Shown here: in pieces, positions 16,031 through 24,013 of the stretch
Layout: every line of letters starts with the position of its first letter
How positions within the stretch are numbered: position 1 is the stretch's first letter
Source: a virus
Virus record (IMG/VR): IMGVR_UViG_3300030906_000182
Span: 1 to 39,788 of that record
Length of the DNA: 39,788 bases
Direction: 5' to 3' (one strand)
Notes under the pieces: generated by a model
The model's input: the letters and a program-made list of their open reading frames with translations, nothing else
What the model was told of the DNA's origin: nothing
Databases searched by the model: none
Program-made: the position numbers and the translations under genes

Positions 16031-17536
16031 TTAGTTGCCGAGAAAGCCGACGGCCGTCAATATTGCGATTATTTCCGCGACGGCTGCACTCGTGGCGGCG
16101 AGCGATGCGCTGCCGCCTGCGAAATTGTTCGCTACCGACCCGCCCGTGGGAGTGCCCCACCCGGTAGATTGCGCGGGCGGCGAAGTGATTCCGTTTACGC
16201 CTATCGGGCCGGCAAAGAAGCTGTAGTTATCCGCCCAAGCCTGAATAGGGATACCTTGAGTGTAAAGCGCGACGTTGTTAGAACTCGCGGGGTTGATGAA
16301 ATACCACGCATTCTGTCCGGCCTGCTGCAATGACCATGCGGCGAATTGCGTTGCGGCAACTCCCGTGTATATCGTGCCGGTCGAATTCCCGCCTAGGTTT
16401 ACGTTCTGCCCCGGGGTTCCCCCCAGGGGGTTAACCGTAAGATTGCCGTCAACGGTTACGGACCCAAGCGGGAAACTCACGGCGACTGACGACACTCCAG
16501 TTCGAACTGCGGTCATCCAATCTGTCGAGAATGTTTGGCTGTCATTCTCTACGCTGAAGTGACACGTGGTAGTGTCGGCGTAAAAATTCCACAGTTTATA
16601 GTCGGTCGCGGCGCTCGCGTTGCCCCACGCCAAGCCGGGACCGCCGCCCCCGGTAACGCCCGGGCTGATGTACGTTTCTGACGTGGAAATCGCTGGACTG
16701 CCTGTAAAAGCATGCGAGCCCGCCCACGTCGGACTAATCGACTGGTTGAGCGCCGGAGCCGCATCCGAGCGCATCCACGTTGACGCCGATCCGTTGACGG
16801 CCGAGAGGCCGACCGACGCCGACGGGTTCGCGGCGGCCGTGTCGACGTACCAGCCCTTAACGCCGCTGCCGTTGGTTCCATAGTAATAATTATTGCCGGG
16901 CGAGGCGGAATCACCCGACAGTTTCAGCGGCGAGCCGGCCGTGCCGTTGCCCGTGACTGAATTGGTAACGCTAGCCGACTGCAACGCCGTGCCGCCAGCC
17001 CCGATGTTGGTGACTTGAGTCGAGGACAGGTCCACCGTCGGGACGGTAGTCGTTCCGCCAATCGTCAGATTTGAACTGCCGATCGAGGTCACCCCCGCTG
17101 TGCCCCATGAGACGCCCCCGGCGCCGTTGCTAACGAGCGCTTGCCCGGTCACGCCGGTCTGGCCGCCAATCGAGGCGATAAGAGCCGCGTTCGTGAACAG
17201 CGTGAGATTTGCGGCAGCTAACAGAAAAATCTCGCCGGGATTCGGCGTGTCCCCGCCGGCCGAACTAATCAGCACGTACCCGTTCGAAATGTCCCCGATG
17301 CCGGACCCGATAGTGACGCTACCACCTTGCCCGCCCGTATCGTTGCCTCCGGCTTGCATTGTGATGCTGCCACCCGTGGTTGAAACTTCCGTTGCGGCGA
17401 GCAACGTTAGATTAGTCCCGTCCCACGTGGACAGAGTGCCGCCGAACGAGCCCGCGTTGTTGTATTGGACCGTCCCGCTCGCGCCGCCTGGCGTAACTGG
17501 CGCCCCGCCCCCGCCGCCACCTGCTGATTTAAGCAC
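16031..17536 (-). CDS. Long tail fibre protein
   Basis: This is a 501-residue fibre starting at the GTG at 17536, directly after the upstream stop, with GGGGA as ribosome binding site; an ATG at 17569 in the same frame would overlap the upstream gene by 32 bases. The N-terminal 34 residues are the duplicated Gly-rich arm. The rest is Ser/Thr/Gly-rich and beta-prone, with typical fibre phrases (GGTTTVPTVDLSSTQVTNIG, NGTAGSPLKLSG, GLSAVNGSASTWMRSDAAP). It ends in a hydrophobic Ala-rich helix (AATSAAVAEIIAILTAVGF), a possible trimerisation element. It is probably the main receptor-binding fibre. Confidence 0.82.
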   Translation of the reverse strand: MLKSAGGGGGGAPVTPGGASGTVQYNNAGSFGGTLSTWDGTNLTLLAATEVSTTGGSITMQAGGNDTGGQGGSVTIGSGIGDISNGYVLISSAGGDTPNPGEIFLLAAANLTLFTNAALIASIGGQTGVTGQALVSNGAGGVSWGTAGVTSIGSSNLTIGGTTTVPTVDLSSTQVTNIGAGGTALQSASVTNSVTGNGTAGSPLKLSGDSASPGNNYYYGTNGSGVKGWYVDTAAANPSASVGLSAVNGSASTWMRSDAAPALNQSISPTWAGSHAFTGSPAISTSETYISPGVTGGGGPGLAWGNASAATDYKLWNFYADTTTCHFSVENDSQTFSTDWMTAVRTGVSSVAVSFPLGSVTVDGNLTVNPLGGTPGQNVNLGGNSTGTIYTGVAATQFAAWSLQQAGQNAWYFINPASSNNVALYTQGIPIQAWADNYSFFAGPIGVNGITSPPAQSTGWGTPTGGSVANNFAGGSASLAATSAAVAEIIAILTAVGFLGN

Positions 17537-17545
17537 GTTAGTTCC
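17437..17545 (-). repeat. 109-bp perfect direct repeat, copy 2
   Basis: This is the second copy of the repeat at 15917-16025. It covers the stop of the small upstream gene, the GTG start and the first 34 codons of the long fibre. No mismatch was found in a base-by-base comparison, which points to a recent duplication or to gene conversion that keeps the copies equal. Confidence 0.95.
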
Positions 17546-17882
17546 CCAAACCAGGAGTGAAGTAGACATCACCCGTGCCGCCAATGCTGGCCGCGTAGGT
17601 CGTGCCGAGCGGCACGGTGCAGACAATCACGGCGCCCGGTGCGACCGGGTAGCTGCCTGGCGTCGAGCCGTTCGGTGTAGCCGCTGTAACGGACACAGAG
17701 TTACCGAACGCGACAAAAGCAACGGTTGTGCCGCCGTTGTATACCTGTACTTGCTCGTTCGCCATCACTGCGAGTTCGACCGACTGCGACGAACCGTTGC
17801 TGTCGATATCGACCGTTCCGCCTTGCGGAAAAAACGGCGTGCCCGCCGACACCCACGAGCCGGGATTACCATAAGCGCTCAT
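17538..17882 (-). CDS. Small beta-rich structural protein, paralogue of the 34485 gene
   Basis: This 114-residue protein starts at the ATG at 17882; the longer open frame is Arg-rich overlap with the gpJ gene. It looks beta-rich (GTVDIDSNGSSQSVELAVMA, TVAFVAFGNSVSVTAA, PVAPGAVIVCTVPLG) and ends VYFTPGLGN. The protein at 34485-34862 ends MYVTPGLGNFQG after a similar series of strands, so the two look like distant paralogues. It sits between the gpJ gene and the fibres and may be a fibre adaptor. Its final codons overlap the 109-bp repeat. Confidence 0.7.
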   Translation of the reverse strand: MSAYGNPGSWVSAGTPFFPQGGTVDIDSNGSSQSVELAVMANEQVQVYNGGTTVAFVAFGNSVSVTAATPNGSTPGSYPVAPGAVIVCTVPLGTTYAASIGGTGDVYFTPGLGN

Positions 17883-17901
17883 AAATTTAATTCCTTGAAT
17901 G

Positions 17902-19374
17902 TCATACCGTAACGGAAATGTTGCCCGCCGAAATGGTCGGCTCCTGATCAATGCCCATTTGCAAACTGTTCGACGCGGGCGTGCTGGTGAAGCCGATGAA
18001 AATCGACAATATCTCGACCTCTGCGCCGATCGCCGACACCACGCCATAGAACTGCGAGGCGAGAATGAGCGCCCCGCACCGCGCGCGTAGATTCCCGTTC
18101 GTGCCGTTGAACTGCGCAATGATGGCTTGTTGCACTAGCGGCACTATGTTCGACGGTAGCAATATATTCGACTGCAGCGTTACCGCGAAATAAATCGGCG
18201 TGTCCGCCGGATTGATGTACGTGACTTCATACGAGGGTATCGGATTGCTGTAGCCGCTCGTGTCCTGCACGGTTTCGCTGACGAGCGTCGCGCCCGCCGT
18301 GCCTTGCTGCGCGCCGGCAATGGCGCCGGACGCCACAGTCCCCGAGGTTGATACGTTCAGGGTGCCGGTGCCCGTCGCGGGCGTGTAGGTGCCGTAAGAT
18401 GTCACCGTGGCTGTGCCCGTATCGACAGCGCCGGTTAGCGTCATACCAGGCAGAATGTAGCCGCTCGTGGTCGCACTGATTGTGACGACGCCCGCCGCCT
18501 GCGAGCCCGTGCCGACGAAAGACGGCTGATAGGCGCACCCTACGTTGGTTGCCGCCCATATGGCGTTCGCGACCGCTTGCGCCGCGCCGCCCACAACGGC
18601 GATATAAACCGAGTTCGGCGCGACGGGAAACGATGTCGCATTCGGGTTGCCGGCAATGGTGCCGGTGACAACCGACCCCGTATTGTTTTGCGTCACGAAA
18701 ACGTCGATAACGCCCGGCACGTCGAAACACGCGGCGTAAATCGCCGGTAGCGAGCCTTGACTGTTCAAGCCTACCGACTGCTTGCGGCGGTACTCGAATG
18801 CTTGCGGCGACTCGACGGCGGCGCCTGTGACGCCCGCCCCTGAATTGTTGACCGATTCCCACCCGGGGATAGCCTGGTAAATCTGCGTGACCGTATTCGC
18901 GGGGCACGGGGTTGGACCCGCCGTGACGTTCGCGAATGCGAGCGTAATCGAGCCGCCGATGGGGATGCTGCCCGCCTGCGTACAGGCGTAGACGTTTCCG
19001 CTCGTATCCTGAACGAGCGCGCCCACGGGGATGGGTGTCCCGAACACGCCGACGCACTGGCAATTGACCGTCGTGGCGATTGCGGGGTTGCGCGTCAGGA
19101 AGTAAATGCGTGCGATGGCGTCTTGCATAAACCCCGTGGCGGTGTCCGGGTCTACCTGATTGACGAACGTCGCGAACACGGTGTCAGCATTCGCGATAGC
19201 CGCCGCGGTACTCGAGCACAACTGACCTTGCGGCGTGTTGAGCGCCGGATTCAAATTGCCGCCGAACGCCGCGTTATAGTCCTCTTGCACGCCCGCGAGA
19301 ATCGCCGCCTCGGTCGGGATGACTAGCCCCGTTGGAGTGAATACCGGCGTAGGTACGTTGGTCGTGTCGGTCAT
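17902..19374 (-). CDS. Baseplate J-like protein with an inserted beta domain
   Basis: This 490-residue protein matches the gpJ/gp47-like baseplate family. The N-terminus has PTEAAILAGVQEDYNAAFGG and NTPQGQLCSSTAAAIANAD, then RNPAIATTV, and the central part has ESPQAFEYRRKQSVGLNSQG with PGVIDVFVTQN. Between about residues 283 and 352 there is an insert (GVVTISATTSGYILPGMTL, VTSYGTYTPATGTGTLNVST) closely resembling an insert in the sheath. The usual C-terminal part resumes with YEVTYINPADTPIYFAVTL. Its start overlaps the gp25-like gene stop (ATGA). In the particle it links the wedge to the fibres. Confidence 0.88.
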   Translation of the reverse strand: MTDTTNVPTPVFTPTGLVIPTEAAILAGVQEDYNAAFGGNLNPALNTPQGQLCSSTAAAIANADTVFATFVNQVDPDTATGFMQDAIARIYFLTRNPAIATTVNCQCVGVFGTPIPVGALVQDTSGNVYACTQAGSIPIGGSITLAFANVTAGPTPCPANTVTQIYQAIPGWESVNNSGAGVTGAAVESPQAFEYRRKQSVGLNSQGSLPAIYAACFDVPGVIDVFVTQNNTGSVVTGTIAGNPNATSFPVAPNSVYIAVVGGAAQAVANAIWAATNVGCAYQPSFVGTGSQAAGVVTISATTSGYILPGMTLTGAVDTGTATVTSYGTYTPATGTGTLNVSTSGTVASGAIAGAQQGTAGATLVSETVQDTSGYSNPIPSYEVTYINPADTPIYFAVTLQSNILLPSNIVPLVQQAIIAQFNGTNGNLRARCGALILASQFYGVVSAIGAEVEILSIFIGFTSTPASNSLQMGIDQEPTISAGNISVTV

Positions 19375-19727
19375 ATAGAAACCGTCTGCGTCTGATGGCT
19401 CGAATCTGTAAAGAGCACCTGCCCGGTTGTCTCACGTGTCGTCGCCGAATACGCCTCGATGATGCACGTCGCCGAAACGACATCAGGCACCGTCAACGCA
19501 GCGGCAACAAACTGCTCTTGAAATATCGCAGCCGGCGGCGTCTTGCCGAACAACTGCCCAAAATAGTCTACTCCAAGCGAGACATTGTAGTATACCTCGC
19601 CCAGAACCGTACGGCAGGCAGATGCCACGTCCTGCGCGAGCGCGTAAGGCTCGGCTGCGACAGCGATGTTACCGTCCGCGTCAAGCGTCAAATCCCACAG
19701 CCCAACGTCTAAAAGTAGTGTGTTCAT
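19371..19727 (-). CDS. Baseplate wedge protein, GPW/gp25-like
   Basis: This 118-residue protein has the pattern of small wedge subunits: LLDVGLWDLTLDADGNIAVA, then AYALAQDVASACRTVLGEV-type helices (AEPYALAQDVASACRTV) and YYNVSLGVDYFGQLFG. It lies directly before the gpJ-like gene, to which it is coupled by an ATGA overlap, and directly after the spike gene, the same order as in other contractile-tail phages. It would help form the baseplate ring that triggers sheath contraction. Confidence 0.8.
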   Translation of the reverse strand: MNTLLLDVGLWDLTLDADGNIAVAAEPYALAQDVASACRTVLGEVYYNVSLGVDYFGQLFGKTPPAAIFQEQFVAAALTVPDVVSATCIIEAYSATTRETTGQVLFTDSSHQTQTVSI

Positions 19728-20449
19728 ACTGGAGGCCCTGTATCGCCGCCGCCGGTTGCGACGCCCGAGTGTACGTGTGTTCCGAGTTCGACGGCGCCCT
19801 GTTTCACGGTGCCGCCGGTAAGATCGCCCGTGACGGCCAGCGAGCCCGAGAACGACCCCGCGCCGCCGCCCGTCTGCGTGACCGTGCCGGCTATGCTCAC
19901 GTCACCATCGAGGATGATTTCCGGGGCTGTAATCGTGACCGTGGTCGTCGCCGTGATGGCGACCGCGAACGGGCTCATAACGGTAATTCCCGTGGCGTTG
20001 AACTGTACATACTGGGCCGGTGCGCCGTTCAACATCCCGCCGATATAAACGGCGTCCGCCCAGTCGAATGTCCGCGCGCTGCCCGGGTTCGCTTGCGCCT
20101 TTGAGTTTTTGACGTTCGTTATATCGCGCGAGCAGAACCCGCACAGCCCGATATCGCCCGCCACGGGGTCGATAATGATGGCGTTCGTGCCGCCCTGCAC
20201 GCGCAGGTACGGCACCTGATAGATGTCGCCGTGCTGTACTGCCTGCCCGTTGCCGGTCAGTAGATTCACGAGAACTTTCACCGTCACGGTGCCTACGGGC
20301 GCGACGCCGCCGTCGTTTGAGCACGACTGAATCTCGACAATCGAGAGCGTCTGCACGCGCGCGAGCGCCGCATTGATTTGTAGCTGGACTGTGTTGTAAT
20401 CCGTCGTGTCTGCGACGGCCGACGCGAGCCCATACCCCGGAACATTCAT
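19724..20449 (-). CDS. Baseplate spike protein, gp138/gpV-like
   Basis: This is 241 residues from the ATG at 20449, which overlaps the upstream stop; the extra 19 codons upstream are not needed. Residues about 25-120 fit the OB-fold domain of gp138/gpV-like spikes (VEIQSCSNDGG, HGDIYQVPYLRVQGG, IIIDPVAGDIGLCGF). The C-terminus is a beta-helical shaft (AVAITATTTVTITAPEIILD, SIAGTVTQTGGGAGSF) that ends with LGTHVHSGVATGGGDTGPP, a typical tip whose HVHSG sequence could coordinate a metal. It would pierce the outer membrane. Confidence 0.85.
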   Translation of the reverse strand: MNVPGYGLASAVADTTDYNTVQLQINAALARVQTLSIVEIQSCSNDGGVAPVGTVTVKVLVNLLTGNGQAVQHGDIYQVPYLRVQGGTNAIIIDPVAGDIGLCGFCSRDITNVKNSKAQANPGSARTFDWADAVYIGGMLNGAPAQYVQFNATGITVMSPFAVAITATTTVTITAPEIILDGDVSIAGTVTQTGGGAGSFSGSLAVTGDLTGGTVKQGAVELGTHVHSGVATGGGDTGPPV

Positions 20450-21387
20450 TGCGCCCCCGTGGCTACAGCGAGCGATGGCGGCGAGAGCAGCAAATCTGAA
20501 AACCATGCGCCGTTCGGTGTTAGCGCCTCAATCGTATTCGTGACCGACGACACGAACCACTCACCGTTAGCCGTGGAATTTAGCGACGTAGGCACACCGT
20601 TGTTATCGATGACCGACGTACTGCCTTGAATCGTCACGGGGGATTTCACGTGATAGGCAGGGTTATACAACGCCCGCGCAGTGAGTCGCCCGTTAGCTTG
20701 CGGGACGGGATTCGCCACGAGCCCGGTTTGAGGCGTCAGGATGATAGGCGCATCGGAATCCGGTTGCCCTTTCGGGGACACGGTAATGCCCGTATTGGTG
20801 CCGTTCGGGGTCGGGTCCAAGTTGTACGCCGCGCAGACCGCGCGCAACTGGTCTGTGAGGCTGCCGGAATAGTAGACCGCGCCGCCTGTCGAGCCCGTCA
20901 CGCCGTTATTAATGAACGCTTGCCCCATCTTGCCGATGATGACCGACAGCACGTCGGCAACTGCCGCGCTCGAGGGGAAGTTGGTAATCGTGGCGGGGGC
21001 GACCGAATCGTACACGCCCCACATGGACGTAACCACGAGGGGGACATCCGGCTGCGCAGAGTAATCCGTCGCCGCTGTCAGGATGTTGCCGGCGTACGCC
21101 GCCGCCCATCCGTCGCCCCCGTTCGCCTCAACCAGCACGCTGTTCGGCAGGTAGCCGGTCTTGCCGAACTCCACGACTTGCACCGCCAGGGCGTTCATGT
21201 CCTTGAGCGCCATGCCATATATTTTGATGGTTGCGGACGGCCACGCAGGATACCCGCCGCCGACAATCGTAGCGGACATGCGCAGCCCCGTAAGCTGCAA
21301 CTGATTCGCGGTCGTACCCGGGAACACGGCGTTGCTGCCGTTCAGCGTGAACGTCACCCGCATTTGTTTGTTGAGATTAAGGGCCAC
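20446..21387 (-). CDS. Baseplate hub protein, gp27/gpD-like
   Basis: This 313-residue protein precedes the spike gene and matches the expected hub in size and place. It opens MALNLNKQMRVTFTLNGS, has LRMSATIVGGGYPAWPSATI and IKIYGMALKDMNAL segments that suggest a tube-like barrel, and a later SLTDQLRAVCAAYNLDP helix followed by strands. The last 20 residues are variable. It overlaps the plug gene at its 5' end. The hub joins the tail tube to the spike. The assignment rests on gene order and beta-barrel-like patterns. Confidence 0.7.
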   Translation of the reverse strand: MALNLNKQMRVTFTLNGSNAVFPGTTANQLQLTGLRMSATIVGGGYPAWPSATIKIYGMALKDMNALAVQVVEFGKTGYLPNSVLVEANGGDGWAAAYAGNILTAATDYSAQPDVPLVVTSMWGVYDSVAPATITNFPSSAAVADVLSVIIGKMGQAFINNGVTGSTGGAVYYSGSLTDQLRAVCAAYNLDPTPNGTNTGITVSPKGQPDSDAPIILTPQTGLVANPVPQANGRLTARALYNPAYHVKSPVTIQGSTSVIDNNGVPTSLNSTANGEWFVSSVTNTIEALTPNGAWFSDLLLSPPSLAVATGAQ

Positions 21388-21760
21388 TGGTATACCCGAT
21401 TGCCGCTAAGTCGGACTGCCCGAGATAGAGCAACACGAACTGCGCGCCGAGCCCCGTGTAATACGGCGGCGCCCCGTTGAACGTGGGCGGGCCGCCCTGC
21501 GTCGCGAGGGTGTCGAGAAACATAAATTCGCCCGCCACGCCGAGGTATTGCCGGTCCTGCAGGATGGGCGTCCTATCCAGGCACCGCGCCGTATTGATGA
21601 TGAGCACGCCGTTTACGGTTAAATCGAAAAAAAGCCCCGCTGCGACGCCATACTCGTCAACGATGGGTTCCCTTTGGTAGACCGCTATTTGGCAATTCTG
21701 CCCGTCAAGTGTTATTGAAAGCGTCTGTGAGGGAACGGCGTTTAGTGGAATTTGCAGCAC
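21377..21760 (-). CDS. Baseplate plug protein (DUF6983-like)
   Basis: This is a 127-residue protein. It begins MLQIPLNAVPSQTLSITLDG followed by QNCQIAVYQRE, then FFDLTVNGVLIINTARCLDR, RQYLGVAGEFMFLDT and YYTGLGAQFVLLYLGQSDL. The NAVPSQTL and YTGLG...LLYL elements match my memory of the phage baseplate plug family. It lies between the Dit-like and hub genes, where the plug is expected. It would help close the central channel of the baseplate before infection. Confidence 0.75.
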   Translation of the reverse strand: MLQIPLNAVPSQTLSITLDGQNCQIAVYQREPIVDEYGVAAGLFFDLTVNGVLIINTARCLDRTPILQDRQYLGVAGEFMFLDTLATQGGPPTFNGAPPYYTGLGAQFVLLYLGQSDLAAIGYTSGP

Positions 21761-21764
21761 GGGG

Positions 21765-22520
21765 TTAACCTGTCGGCACGGGCGGCGCGATAGCCGCGAG
21801 CGCGGATGACTGGACGGCGCTCGAGGGCACGGACGGCGCGGTCTGTCCGTTGTTCGCCGTCGGTATCGCGGAGGGCACGGACGAATTAGACAGATTCGTG
21901 GACGTGCTGGAATAGACCGCCGTCGCGTCGATGACCTCTACGAAAAACAACTCGACGTCGAAATACGCGAAGTTCCCGGCGCCGCGGCGCGAGAGTTCCG
22001 CGCGCGTGCATACGACGTTGGGGTACGATTTCTCCGGTGTGCGGATGGTGTACATCGTGGACAAATCGTTAACGACTGCATCGACCGTCTGTAGGAACGC
22101 GGTGCGCTCGGACAGCGAGCCGCCCTTCGTGAGCGTCACGGAGTTTTCAAACGGCACAATAACCTTGTTGTAGCTGGCGAACTGCCCTTGCTGAATCTGG
22201 TAATTCGAAACGCGGTACTCTTGCCGCCAGCCAAAATCCGTCACGCTGTCGGGGATTATCGCCTGCACGCCCGGCGATGCACCGAACCCAAAATCGGGTG
22301 TCGCCTGGGTGAACACGCCCCATACGGGCGCCGCTTGCGTAGATTGCCACAAGGCGCCGCTGGTCGCCTGCGTGCCGATTGTAGGCGGCGCGCTCGTGGG
22401 GGCCAGCAACGAGCGGGCAAGCTGCGGCACGCCGAGAAGCGCGGGCACGTTCGGGAACGGCGGGGTAGCCACGGTTATGGGAATGCCGAGCCCTGCGCCC
22501 CACCCTTGAGTGATTATCAC
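21765..22520 (-). CDS. Dit-like baseplate/distal tail protein
   Basis: This 251-residue protein starts with GTG in a GTGA overlap with the tape measure stop. The core is residues 92-205: DSVTDFGWRQEYRVSNYQIQ, ASYNKVIVPFENSVTLTKGG, AFLQTVDAVVNDLSTMYTI, VVCTRAELSRRGAGNFAYFD and VELFFVEV. This pattern is that of Dit-like proteins next to tape measures of contractile tails. Both ends are Pro/Ser-rich and probably flexible. It would form the ring on which the hub and tape measure end. Confidence 0.72.
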   Translation of the reverse strand: MIITQGWGAGLGIPITVATPPFPNVPALLGVPQLARSLLAPTSAPPTIGTQATSGALWQSTQAAPVWGVFTQATPDFGFGASPGVQAIIPDSVTDFGWRQEYRVSNYQIQQGQFASYNKVIVPFENSVTLTKGGSLSERTAFLQTVDAVVNDLSTMYTIRTPEKSYPNVVCTRAELSRRGAGNFAYFDVELFFVEVIDATAVYSSTSTNLSNSSVPSAIPTANNGQTAPSVPSSAVQSSALAAIAPPVPTG

Positions 22521-24013
22521 GACTGCCCCGCATTGGCTTGCGCGACCGTCACTTTACGCTGTATCGCGTCCGCCGCTTGGTCCGCAACGGCTGCCGGGTC
22601 GGCGCGCGAGGAATTAACCGTTATCTGGTCTACCCGCACGTTCACGGTGCCGCCGCCCGCACCGCCCGCCCCCGTGCCGTTGCTGCCCGTGCGTGGCGGC
22701 AGTGAGGGTGTCGCGCCGTTCGGCGTGATAGCGCGAAGCTGCCGGTCGGATACGCCCGCCTCCTGCGCGCTCATGGCCGTAATGAGCGCCGGTATGTCAG
22801 CCGCGGTAAGCTTTGCGTTCCGGTCCTTGCCTAGCGACTTCGCGACGCGCGCGATGTACGCCTCAGTATCGGCGGGATGCTTCATGGCGTCGGTGCCTTC
22901 GTACGCCGTAATTAACTTCGATATCGTGTCATTGCCTCGCTTAAGCTTGCGCTCGACGTTCCCTTGCATCGCCTCGAGTCCTTCCGCCGCGGTCGCAAAT
23001 ATGCGGAACCCGTTGATATCACTCCGTTGACCGGGCAGCGCTTTGATGTTGCCTGGGTTGTTATTTTTCGCCGCGAGGCTCTTTGGTTTCTGCGAGAAAA
23101 TGAAACTGATAATCTTGCCTAGGTCGCGGCCAAACGTCCCGTTCACGAGGCTCTCGGACAGTTCCCCCGACCCCTCGATGATGGTCTGTTCGATGGGGCG
23201 AACGAAGTCGCCAATTTTAGCGCCGAGCTTATCGCGCCGCCCCGCCGCTTCCGCCTTTACGCGCTCTAAATCTTCTGCCGCTTTCACACGCGCCAAGTCT
23301 GCGATGACTAGCTTTTGCGCAATGTCGAGTTCCTCTTTTTGCTTCTCGAGCGACTCGTTAAATAGATTGATGAGCCCTTCGGCAATTCCCCCGCGCGCGA
23401 GCGTGGCTGAGCGTGTCTGCTCATCCAAGCCCGCCACGCGGGCGGATAGACCCCGGAATATCGTACCGATATCGAGGAGGTTCCCTTTCAAGTCGCGATA
23501 GGGCACGCTGAATTGCTGTAGGAGGGTGAGCAACGGACCGGGCGTCCCGCCCACGGTCTTAAGCTGCTGGAACTCCTTGACTAGCTCGCTTACCGTGGCT
23601 GTGACATCCTCAGCCTTGCCGCCGGCAAGCTCGGCGGCTTTACCCCACGTGTCGAGCGCGGCAGGGTCGACGCCTAAGCGGGTCGCTGTGCGCCCCTTCG
23701 CGGCGAGGGCTTCGTTCATATGCGACAGGTACTCGAGGCCGCCCTTAATCGTCTCAAAGCCGATGACGGCGCCTATCAGCGTGCGCCCGAGATTCGCTAT
23801 CGCGCCCGTCGTGCCGTCGATGGATTTCTTGCGGTCCTGCTCCTCGAGTTTGAGTTTGCGGGCGCGCTCGCGCTGCTCTGCGTCATTTTTCTTGTTGACC
23901 GTATCGCGCTTTTTCTGCGCTTGCTGGTCGAATTGCTCAACGTCTTTCCACGAACGTTTGTAGTCGTCCGGGTTAAGACCGAGTTCTACTACGAGGGCAT
24001 CAATTACGGTCAT
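22517..24013 (-). CDS. Tape measure protein with C-terminal muralytic-like domain
   Basis: This 498-residue protein is helical and charged near its start (QQAQKKRDTVNKKNDAEQRE) with one hydrophobic stretch (NLGRTLIGAVIGFETIKGGL), both normal in tape measures. It follows the tail chaperones. Residues about 308-415 look like a lysozyme/transglycosylase-related module: NNNPGNIKAL, GFRIFATAAEGLEAMQ, ISKLITAYEGTDAM, TEAYIARVAKSLG, PALITAMSAQEAG. Such modules cut peptidoglycan while the tail tube passes. It is short for a tape measure, implying a short tail. The ATG overlaps the end of the frameshifted chaperone. Confidence 0.83.
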   Translation of the reverse strand: MTVIDALVVELGLNPDDYKRSWKDVEQFDQQAQKKRDTVNKKNDAEQRERARKLKLEEQDRKKSIDGTTGAIANLGRTLIGAVIGFETIKGGLEYLSHMNEALAAKGRTATRLGVDPAALDTWGKAAELAGGKAEDVTATVSELVKEFQQLKTVGGTPGPLLTLLQQFSVPYRDLKGNLLDIGTIFRGLSARVAGLDEQTRSATLARGGIAEGLINLFNESLEKQKEELDIAQKLVIADLARVKAAEDLERVKAEAAGRRDKLGAKIGDFVRPIEQTIIEGSGELSESLVNGTFGRDLGKIISFIFSQKPKSLAAKNNNPGNIKALPGQRSDINGFRIFATAAEGLEAMQGNVERKLKRGNDTISKLITAYEGTDAMKHPADTEAYIARVAKSLGKDRNAKLTAADIPALITAMSAQEAGVSDRQLRAITPNGATPSLPPRTGSNGTGAGGAGGGTVNVRVDQITVNSSRADPAAVADQAADAIQRKVTVAQANAGQS

